DNA from: Acidobacteriota bacterium
GTDB lineage: Bacteria; Acidobacteriota; Vicinamibacteria; Vicinamibacterales; UBA8438
Length of the DNA: 6,296 nucleotides
Reading direction: 5' to 3'
Assembly: GCA_011523485.1 (NCBI GenBank)
Contig: WTGR01000653.1
Location: 1-6,296, forward strand
Part shown: positions 1 through 4,992 of the stretch, in pieces
Position numbering within the stretch: the stretch's first letter is position 1
Layout of the letters: each line of letters opens with the position of its first letter
Position numbers and translations under genes: made by a program
The notes under the pieces: generated by a model
The model's input: the letters and a program-made list of their open reading frames with translations, nothing else
What the model was told of the DNA's origin: nothing
The model's database searches: none

Positions 1-161
1 GAGCCGTCCTGCCATGGGGATTTCGGTTGCGTTTACGTCCCACGATTATACCACGGTAGGAGCTGGAACTGGCGGATATTACTCGGAGGCGGCTGGATGC
101 ATCTTGCGAGATATCCCCATGAAATAGGGACATCTTGGCAATCTATGGACTACTACGGAAC
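1..161. other. Intergenic region downstream of the cytochrome c/PQQ gene
   Basis: No coding sequence can be supported here. It is less GC-rich than the genes. It contains the leftward extended -10 promoter and a 12-bp inverted repeat with one mismatch, CATGGGGATTTC at 13-24 against GATATCCCCATG at 110-121. No stem-plus-T-run terminator is seen after the stop codon at 162-164. Confidence 0.5.
45..50 (-). promoter_or_regulatory. Extended -10 promoter firing out of the left edge
   Basis: The minus strand reads TGGTATAAT, a perfect extended -10 (TGn plus TATAAT), striking in GC-rich DNA. No good -35 is seen, which extended -10 promoters tolerate. Transcription would start near 37-38. An ATG at 15-13 (MAGRL, open to the window edge) could be the first codon of the next gene, but it has no clear ribosome site and only five codons are visible, so I do not call it as a gene. 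Confidence 0.42.
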
Positions 162-1232
162 CTAATCATCTTCTGGCAGCGCAAAGACGTAGAGCGCGTT
201 CCCTCTCTCCGGCTGGTAGATCTCCGGGCTGAGCTGCGCGGTCAGGCTCCGGAACGCGCCCCCCAGCGACGCCGGCACGGCGATGAATTGCCGGCCGCCC
301 ACCTCGTAGGTGATCGGGTAGCCGTGGGCCGCGGCGCTGAGGCGGGTCTCCCAAAGGACCTCCCCCGTCTCGATGTCGAACGCCCGGTAGTAGCGGTCGC
401 CGTCGCCGGCGAAGACGAGCCCGCCAGCCGTCGTGAGCGCGGACGTGAGGAACGGAGCGCGCTGCTCGTGACTCCACAGCTCCTCCATGGTCCGCACGTC
501 GTAGGCGGCCAGCTTCCCGATGTTGCCGCCGCTGCCCGGCATCTCCAGCAGTTGGGAGCGGCCGGCCGTCCCGCCGCCTCCCTCGATGAACTCCACCTCG
601 CGCCCGGTCAGGTGCATGCACGCCTGGTGCAGCGGGATGACCAGCGCACCGGCGCCCGGATGATACGCCGACGCCTGCCAGTTGTGGCCGCCGAGCAGGC
701 TGGGACAGGTGAACACCCGCTCGCCGATCGCGATGTCCTGCAGGTCCTCCCGGTAGGTCAGCTCGCCCGTGGTCTTGTCGATCGTCTCGAAGACGTCCTG
801 GTGGACCGTCTCGCGCAGGTCGACGAACGCGCCCGTCCGCCGGTCGAGCTTCCGGAGGATGCCGTCCTTGGCCTGCCCCGGCGGCATCTCGTCGCGCAGG
901 TAGGCGAACAGCTCGTCGGTGGTCCGCCCCGCCCAGCCGTTCAGGAAGTCCACGCCGATGAGGGGCGGCGCGTGGACCATGCCCTCCAGGCCCGGGCCGT
1001 GACACTGTTCGCACTGCACCCCGTAGACCGACCAGCCGTCGGCCGCCTGGTCCCTGGTGAAGGCCCCGTCGGCCGCCGGTCCTTGCGCCGCCGCGACGAC
1101 ACCCGGCGTGACGCCCGGTCCGCCAGCCACGACCACGACGAGTCCGGCCGCCAACGTCCGCACCACCGCAGCCGCGAGACTCCGCCCATGCCGACGCGAT
1201 CCGCCCATGCCGACGCGCGTTCCCTTGGACAT
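162..1232 (-). CDS. Exported cytochrome c / PQQ beta-propeller protein, internally deleted
   Basis: The predicted protein has 356 residues. Residues 1-49 form a signal peptide: Arg-rich start, long Ala/Val core, cleavage after VAAA. A mono-haem cytochrome c site follows (CEQCH, 74-78), with the likely axial Met in EMPPG (Met116). Directly after GQA the sequence becomes the second half of a PQQ-dehydrogenase propeller: [13 protein letters not shown] (122-134), [11 protein letters not shown] (176-186), and blade-like repeats to YVFALPEDD. Family members of this type have a complete cytochrome domain and a full eight-bladed propeller, so this protein is roughly half the expected length. The helix closing the cytochrome and the propeller half carrying the catalytic Asp and several PQQ ligands are absent, so oxidation of alcohols or sugars is doubtful. 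The start at 1232 is chosen because a strong GAGGGGGAG ribosome site lies 6 nt upstream and a promoter box lies between it and the upstream in-frame ATG codons near 1364-1385. The family is clear; residual function is unknown. Confidence 0.85.
   Translation of the reverse strand: MSKGTRVGMGGSRRHGRSLAAAVVRTLAAGLVVVVAGGPGVTPGVVAAAQGPAADGAFTRDQAADGWSVYGVQCEQCHGPGLEGMVHAPPLIGVDFLNGWAGRTTDELFAYLRDEMPPGQAKDGILRKLDRRTGAFVDLRETVHQDVFETIDKTTGELTYREDLQDIAIGERVFTCPSLLGGHNWQASAYHPGAGALVIPLHQACMHLTGREVEFIEGGGGTAGRSQLLEMPGSGGNIGKLAAYDVRTMEELWSHEQRAPFLTSALTTAGGLVFAGDGDRYYRAFDIETGEVLWETRLSAAAHGYPITYEVGGRQFIAVPASLGGAFRSLTAQLSPEIYQPERGNALYVFALPEDD
1181..1217. repeat. Tandem 18-bp duplication (period 19) in the signal-peptide region
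   Basis: TCCGCCCATGCCGACGCG occurs perfectly twice, at 1181-1198 and 1200-1217. The 19-bp period is not a multiple of three, so the two copies are read in different frames of the cytochrome c/PQQ gene, as RVGMGG and then RRHGRS. Confidence 0.8.
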
Positions 1233-1237
1233 GATCC

Positions 1238-1246
1238 GCTCCCCCT
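1238..1246 (-). promoter_or_regulatory. Strong Shine-Dalgarno for the cytochrome c/PQQ gene
   Basis: GAGGGGGAG is followed by CGGATC and then ATG at 1232-1230. This decides the start over the longer in-frame reading to 1385 and over the later in-frame ATG at 1208, whose nearest purine run (AAGGGA) is 12 nt away. Confidence 0.6.
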
Positions 1247-1339
1247 CGAGCCGCCGCAGCGTCAGCGTCTCCCTGTTCGGCCGCGCGGCGATACCACGCG
1301 AAACCTCACCGCCGGCATCCCTGCACCGCGTTTCACGCG

Positions 1340-1345
1340 ATTCTA
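1340..1345 (-). promoter_or_regulatory. TAGAAT -10-like box for the cytochrome c/PQQ gene
   Basis: The minus strand carries TAGAAT about 107 nt upstream of the start codon at 1232, with a weak TGTCGA at -35 distance (18-bp spacing). It would give a leader of about 100 nt. It places the promoter downstream of the ATG cluster near 1364-1385, which argues that those upstream codons are not translated. Confidence 0.35.
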
Positions 1346-1407
1346 GTCCAGTCCGGCCCTCCATCGACATCATCATCCGTCGCATCCGCTCGCGGGCGGC
1401 GGACCGC

Positions 1408-1413
1408 TAGAAT
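1408..1413 (+). promoter_or_regulatory. TAGAAT -10-like box for the AAA-ATPase gene (leaderless type)
   Basis: TAGAAT ends 6 nt before the ATG at 1420, the same spacing as the TAGACT box of the DUF5916 gene. No purine-rich ribosome site lies upstream. A -35 hexamer is not obvious (TCCGCT at 17-bp spacing). Confidence 0.45.
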
Positions 1414-1419
1414 GTCGTC

Positions 1420-2907
1420 ATGGGAAAGCGCAAGCTGCCCATCGGCATCCAGACCTTCCGGCAGATCCGGGAGGAAGGCTACTACTACGTCGACAAGACC
1501 GCCTACGCCCGCCGGATCGAGGACGACGCCGGCAAACACTACTTCCTGTCGCGCCCGCGGCGGTTCGGCAAGAGCCTGTTCGTGGACACGCTCAAGGAGC
1601 TGTACGAGGGCCGCGAGACGCTGTTCCGCGGCCTGGCCGTCCACGAGGGCTGGGACTGGTCGCGACGCCACCCGGTGGTGCGGCTGGATTTCAGCGGCGG
1701 CAACTTCAAGAGGCGCGGTCTGCTCGAGGAGAGCGCAGTGGCGCAGCTCGAGGACATCGCCAGCCGGACCGGCGCCGGAACGAGCAGCGGCAGCGCCCCC
1801 GTGCGTTTCCGCCGCCTGATCGAAGCGCTGCACGAGCGCGCGGGCCGGCGCGTCGTCGTGCTGGTGGACGAGTACGACAAGCCGATCCTGGATGCGCTGG
1901 ACGAGCCCGACATGGCGAAGGCCAACCGCGACGATCTGCGCGGGCTGTACGGCACGATCAAGAGTTCCGACGCTCACGTGGAGCTCACCTTCATCACGGG
2001 GGTGAGCAAGTTCTCCAGGGTCAGCCTGTTCTCGGACCTCAACAACCTCATCGACCTCACCGTGGATCCGGACTACTCGGCGATCTGCGGCTATACCGAG
2101 GCGGACCTGGACGCCGTGTTCGCGCCGGAGCTGCCGGGTCTGGACCGCGAAGCAATACGCGCCTGGTACAACGGCTACAGTTGGCTGGGAGCGGACACGG
2201 TCTACAACCCCTTCGCCCTGCTCAAGCTGTTCCGCAGCCGCGAGTTCGAGGCGTACTGGTTCGAGACCGCGACGCCGCGGTTCCTGGTGGACACACTTGT
2301 CCGTCGCGGCTTCGCGGCCCCGGACATCGAGAGAATCCACGCCAGCGCCGCCCTGTTGTCGGCCTTCGACGTGGACGTGATGGCGCCGGAAGCGCTGCTG
2401 TTCCAGACCGGCTACCTGACGATCGTGGATGCCGAACGACGCGACCGGAGGCCGGTGTACCGGCTGGGGTATCCGAACCGGGAGGTGCGGCTGGGCCTGA
2501 ACGAGAGCCTGCTGGACGCGCTGGCGCCGAACTGGCGGTCGGCGGAGAACGGCGGCGAGTTGCGGCGGCGGCTCGCGGCACAGGACTGGGCAGGCCTGGA
2601 GGCGCTGTTCCGGCGGCTGCTGGCGGGCATCCCGCACGACTGGCACCGACGGAACGACATCGCCCGTTACGAGGGCTACTGGTCGAGCGTGTTCTATGCC
2701 TGGTTCCAGTCCGCGCTCGACGGCGTGACCGTGGAAGCCACCAGCCGCGGCCGGCTCGACCTGGCGGTGCGGCTGGGGACGAACGTCTACGTGTTCGAGT
2801 TCAAGGTGGCGGAGCGAGCTGAGCGGGGCGGGGCGCGGCCCTGGCCCTGTTGCAGGCGCGCCGGTACGCGGACAAGTACCGCGGCCCGGGCCGCGCGGTT
2901 CACCTGA
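1420..2907 (+). CDS. AAA-ATPase-like / PD-(D/E)XK nuclease-domain protein, frameshifted near its C-terminus
   Basis: This matches the AAA-ATPase-like (PF09820-type) family with a C-terminal PDDEXK_9/DUF1703 nuclease-like domain. Visible landmarks: the family N-terminus LPIGIQTF..REEGYYYVDKT (6-27); a variant Walker A, SRPRRFGKS (44-52); Walker B VVVLVDEYDK (145-154); a sensor-like segment ITGVSKFSRVSLFSDLNNL; WYNGYSW..VYNPF; and the nuclease core RLDLAV (Asp447) with EFK (Glu460, Lys462). After residue about 470 the reading becomes Arg/Cys-rich nonsense and stops. The real C-terminus continues in another frame (2823-3044). Corrected, the protein would be about 541 residues, normal for the family. 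The molecular role of the family is not established; it is often multicopy and accessory, and a nucleic-acid or defence role is only a guess. No Shine-Dalgarno is seen; a TAGAAT box 6 nt upstream of ATG suggests a leaderless transcript. It is convergent with the DUF5916 gene. Confidence 0.88.
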   Translation: MGKRKLPIGIQTFRQIREEGYYYVDKTAYARRIEDDAGKHYFLSRPRRFGKSLFVDTLKELYEGRETLFRGLAVHEGWDWSRRHPVVRLDFSGGNFKRRGLLEESAVAQLEDIASRTGAGTSSGSAPVRFRRLIEALHERAGRRVVVLVDEYDKPILDALDEPDMAKANRDDLRGLYGTIKSSDAHVELTFITGVSKFSRVSLFSDLNNLIDLTVDPDYSAICGYTEADLDAVFAPELPGLDREAIRAWYNGYSWLGADTVYNPFALLKLFRSREFEAYWFETATPRFLVDTLVRRGFAAPDIERIHASAALLSAFDVDVMAPEALLFQTGYLTIVDAERRDRRPVYRLGYPNREVRLGLNESLLDALAPNWRSAENGGELRRRLAAQDWAGLEALFRRLLAGIPHDWHRRNDIARYEGYWSSVFYAWFQSALDGVTVEATSRGRLDLAVRLGTNVYVFEFKVAERAERGGARPWPCCRRAGTRTSTAARAARFT

Positions 2908-3044
2908 TCGGCGTGGAGATCAGCGCAGAGTCCCGCGACGTCGTGGCGTTCGAGACCGTCACGTACCCGGGCGACCAGACGGCGTCACCCTCGGATCGAA
3001 CTGCCGCGCGCCGTGTTCCGTCCCCACCCGGGCCCGGCGAGTGA
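2823..3044 (+). pseudogene. Out-of-frame C-terminal remainder of the AAA-ATPase/PD-(D/E)XK gene
   Basis: Frame +3 is open from just after a TGA at 2820-2822. It encodes GAALALLQARRYADKY followed by GPGRAVHLIGVEISAES and VVAFETVTYPG. This is the expected end of a PDDEXK_9 domain: the Q..R.YADKY helix and then the LIGVEIS strand. It does not have its own credible start (only a TTG at 2850, no ribosome site), so it is the tail of the upstream gene after a -1 change of frame between 2823 and about 2841, inside the run AGCGGGGCGGGGCGCGG. Residues after YPG (about 2975 to the TGA at 3042-3044) are Pro/Arg/Ser-rich and not family-like. They may be readthrough into a rearrangement junction. Whether the shift is a real mutation or a sequencing error in the G-rich run cannot be told here. 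Confidence 0.72.
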
Positions 3045-4846
3045 GCGGGTTGCGACAGGTTCAGCGCCATGCTCGCCCAGAACCCGTTGCGCCACTCCAT
3101 GGTGTTGTCCAGGTGAATCCAGTCCGACTCGACCCGGCCGGTGTCGAAATCCCGAATGAGGAAGACGGCGGCGTGCGGCGTCCACTCGTGGAATCCGATG
3201 TCGTTGTCGGGGCGAAACGCCGTGCGGAAGGCGCCGTCGATGCGCCGGTAGGCCCGCCGCGCATAGAACCCGGCCTCCGGATTGAAGCCCGGCGCGACCT
3301 CGGTGAAGCCGCCGCCGTAACGGTAGCGCTCGGACTCGTAGCTCGCGGCGAGGTTGTACGCGTGGGTGCCCCCGGTCACGCCGGGCGTCTCGGTCCCGGC
3401 CGCGAAGCCCGACAGCGTCACCGTCTCGCCCATGCCCCACCGCCCGTCCACGGCGTAGCTCCGGTTGACGTCGTCGGGACCGGCGAACGCGCCGGTGGCG
3501 TTGCGATTGACCACGATGGCGCCCACGTTCGACCGGTTCGGCAGGTCCTGCCGGACGCGGGCCACCGTGTAGTTGTTCGCCGGCGTCCCGCTCGCGTCCA
3601 CGGACGCGGTCTGCATGTTCAGCACGCCGATGTGGGTGTTGGCCCCCACCTGCCCGCTCAGTCGGCCGCCGCCCCGGATAGGGATCGGCACGCCGTCGTC
3701 CCCGATCCCTATCCGCCGGCTGAAGAACAGCTCGAGCTCGCCCGGCTGCCCGACCGAGAAGAGCCCGGCGTTCTCCAGGAAGAACGGCCGCTTCTCCGGA
3801 AAGAACAGGTTGAACCGGTCCAGGTTGATCTGCTGGTCGTCCACCTCGACCTGCGCGAAGTCGGTGTTGTACGTCAGATCGAGGGTGAGGCTCGGGGTCA
3901 CGCTGTACTTCAGGTCCGCACCCACGTCGCCGATTCGCGTGGCGCGGGTGTCCGCATCGCGCCGGAGCGTCTTCCCGAGCACGTACGGATTCAGTTGGAG
4001 GTTGCGCGGCGGCGGGACCTCCAGCCCGCGCAGCTCGCCGGCCAGGGACAGCCGGTTCAGGTTGAACTGCCGCGGCAGCGGCGCCCAGTACGACTGCTCG
4101 TTCCGGTGCCGGATGTTGCGCTGGAAGTTGAGGCCCCAGGTCTGCGCGGCGCCCGACGCGTAGCGCAGCGTCCGGAACGGAATCGCGAACTCCGCGGTCC
4201 AGCCGACTTCGGTGACCCGCGTGGCCACCTGCCAGACCCCATCCCAGTTCAGGTTGAATCCGCCGCCCGACCCGCGCTGCTGCTGGCTCCCGGACCGCAC
4301 GACCAGGCCGCCGCCGATGCCGCCGCTGCCCTCCCCCTCGTTGGTGAGCTGCCCGTCGTACTCGAGCCCGGCCGGGTTGGTGCCGAACACGAACCCGTTC
4401 TGCTGGTCGCGGTAAGTGTCGAGCACGATCTGGAAGCTGTCGGTCTCGACCAGCGACGAGTCGCGCCGCGCGTCCGCGACGATGATCGTCGCCGGGTCGC
4501 CGACGAAGCAGACCACGCCGAAGTAGAGCGTGTCGTCGGTGTAGACGATCCGCACCTCGGTCCGCTCCGACGCCGGCTCGCCCTCGTCGGGCGTGTTCTG
4601 GCGGAATCCGGTCTCGGGACTCGCGGCGGTCCAGAGGGCCTCGCCCAGCACGTCGCCGTCGATCGCCGGCGCCTGCTCGACTCGCCGGGCGCGCGCCACG
4701 GGGAGCACCGATGCCGTGCTCGACAACGCGACCCGCGTCGGTCCGGTCGGCTGGGACCGGGACGCCGGCGGAACCTGTGCGGTGGTGCGGACGGCGATCA
4801 GGCTCGACGCGGCCAGCGCGACGGACAGGACGACCCGGCTGTCCAC
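2900..4846 (-). CDS. Exported CBM9-like / DUF5916 outer-membrane barrel protein, 3'-truncated
   Basis: The predicted protein has 648 residues. Residues 1-24 form a signal peptide (VVLSVALAASSLIAV, cleavage near TTAQ). Residues about 53-245 are a CBM9-like domain: PAIDGDVLGEALW, EVRIVYTDDTLYFGV, ETDSFQIVLDTYRDQQNG, GWTAEFAIPFRTLRY. From about 255 onward is a DUF5916-type region predicted to form an outer-membrane beta-barrel: SLTLDLTYNTDFAQVEVDDQQINLDRF, FFPEKRPFFLENAGLF, ELFFSRRIG. Family-like sequence runs to NGFWASMALNLSQ (residue 599, near 3052). The last 49 residues are antisense to the end of the AAA-ATPase gene and look unrelated, so roughly the last 150-200 residues usual in the family appear lost. 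The barrel would probably not close. The start is GTG; an in-frame TAG at 4858-4856 rules out an earlier start. A TAGACT box lies 6 nt upstream. The natural substrate of these proteins is unknown; binding or uptake of glycans or peptides has been suggested. Confidence 0.85.
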   Translation of the reverse strand: MDSRVVLSVALAASSLIAVRTTAQVPPASRSQPTGPTRVALSSTASVLPVARARRVEQAPAIDGDVLGEALWTAASPETGFRQNTPDEGEPASERTEVRIVYTDDTLYFGVVCFVGDPATIIVADARRDSSLVETDSFQIVLDTYRDQQNGFVFGTNPAGLEYDGQLTNEGEGSGGIGGGLVVRSGSQQQRGSGGGFNLNWDGVWQVATRVTEVGWTAEFAIPFRTLRYASGAAQTWGLNFQRNIRHRNEQSYWAPLPRQFNLNRLSLAGELRGLEVPPPRNLQLNPYVLGKTLRRDADTRATRIGDVGADLKYSVTPSLTLDLTYNTDFAQVEVDDQQINLDRFNLFFPEKRPFFLENAGLFSVGQPGELELFFSRRIGIGDDGVPIPIRGGGRLSGQVGANTHIGVLNMQTASVDASGTPANNYTVARVRQDLPNRSNVGAIVVNRNATGAFAGPDDVNRSYAVDGRWGMGETVTLSGFAAGTETPGVTGGTHAYNLAASYESERYRYGGGFTEVAPGFNPEAGFYARRAYRRIDGAFRTAFRPDNDIGFHEWTPHAAVFLIRDFDTGRVESDWIHLDNTMEWRNGFWASMALNLSQPAHSPGPGGDGTRRAAVRSEGDAVWSPGYVTVSNATTSRDSALISTPIR

Positions 4847-4852
4847 GGCTCT

Positions 4853-4858
4853 AGTCTA
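4853..4858 (-). promoter_or_regulatory. TAGACT -10-like box for the DUF5916 gene (leaderless type)
   Basis: TAGACT lies at -12 to -7 of the GTG start, the place expected for a TANNNT box driving a leaderless transcript. No Shine-Dalgarno is present. Half of the box (TAG) belongs to the edge of the MITE-like element, so any -35 contact would be with element sequence. Confidence 0.42.
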
Positions 4859-4889
4859 GTGTCCCGAATCGAAAGTTCGTTCGCAGTAG
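4856..4889 (+). repeat. Left terminal inverted repeat of the MITE-like element
   Basis: This 34-bp arm pairs with 4946-4979. The outermost nine bases CTAGTGTCC and the innermost GCAGTAG are identical to the partner; mismatches cluster between them, around an AAGTT core that is also shared. Its first three bases overlap the TAGACT promoter box of the DUF5916 gene. Confidence 0.65.
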
Positions 4890-4945
4890 ATCCAGAGCGG
4901 CGTGGTTGCAGATCAGCCCGGTTTTGAAGGGGCAAGTGCTGCTCA

Positions 4946-4979
4946 CTACTGCAAGTCAACTTCGGACGCAGGACACTAG
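4946..4979 (-). repeat. Right terminal inverted repeat of the MITE-like element
   Basis: This is the reverse-complement partner of 4856-4889, ending in GGACACTAG. The minus strand reads TTGACT at 4959-4954, a -35-like hexamer, but no matching -10 lies at the right distance, so no promoter is called there. Confidence 0.65.
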
Positions 4980-4992
4980 CGGCCCAGCTCCA

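Larger units (their letters stand above)
4856..4979. mobile_element. MITE-like element with 34-bp imperfect terminal inverted repeats
   Basis: The left arm (4856-4889) begins CTAGTGTCC and ends GCAGTAG. The right arm (4946-4979), read in reverse complement, also begins CTAGTGTCC and ends GCAGTAG, with about 25 of 34 bases matching, including 9 perfect outer bases and 7 perfect inner bases. The 56-bp centre has no ORF. TA dinucleotides flank GTGTCC...GGACAC on both sides (4857-4858 and 4977-4978), as expected of IS630/Tc1-mariner-type or other TA-targeting elements. Because CTAG is itself palindromic, a 4-bp CTAG target is an alternative. It fills nearly the whole gap between the amidase and DUF5916 genes. 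The parental transposase is not in the window and I do not recognise the repeat. Confidence 0.6.

Noticed and set aside
135..1346. A 403-codon open frame on the plus strand opposite the cytochrome c/PQQ gene
   Set aside because: The opposite strand holds clear CxxCH and PQQ-propeller motifs with a signal peptide and ribosome site; this frame has none.
1233..1385. Upstream extension of the cytochrome c/PQQ protein to an ATG at 1385
   Set aside because: It would put 51 Arg-rich residues before the signal peptide, overlaps the promoter box at 1340-1345, and ignores the strong Shine-Dalgarno before 1232.
1333..2646. A 437-codon open frame on the minus strand opposite the AAA-ATPase gene
   Set aside because: It is a shadow of the ATPase gene, which has Walker and nuclease motifs; this frame is Gln/Arg/Val-rich and motif-free.
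2821..2841. Programmed -1 ribosomal frameshift site
   Set aside because: No X-XXY-YYZ heptamer is in phase and no compelling downstream structure was recognised; a lost base in a G-rich run is simpler.
2880..2895. A 16-bp perfect palindrome CGCGGCCCGGGCCGCG near the convergent gene ends, as a terminator
   Set aside because: It lies in codons for the conserved YRGPGRA segment of the nuclease tail, has no T-run on either side, and is readily explained by GC-rich coding.
3041..4927. A 628-codon open frame on the plus strand opposite the DUF5916 gene
   Set aside because: It is an antisense shadow of GC-rich codons: Arg/Pro/Val/Gly-heavy, no recognisable motif, and it crosses the MITE-like element.
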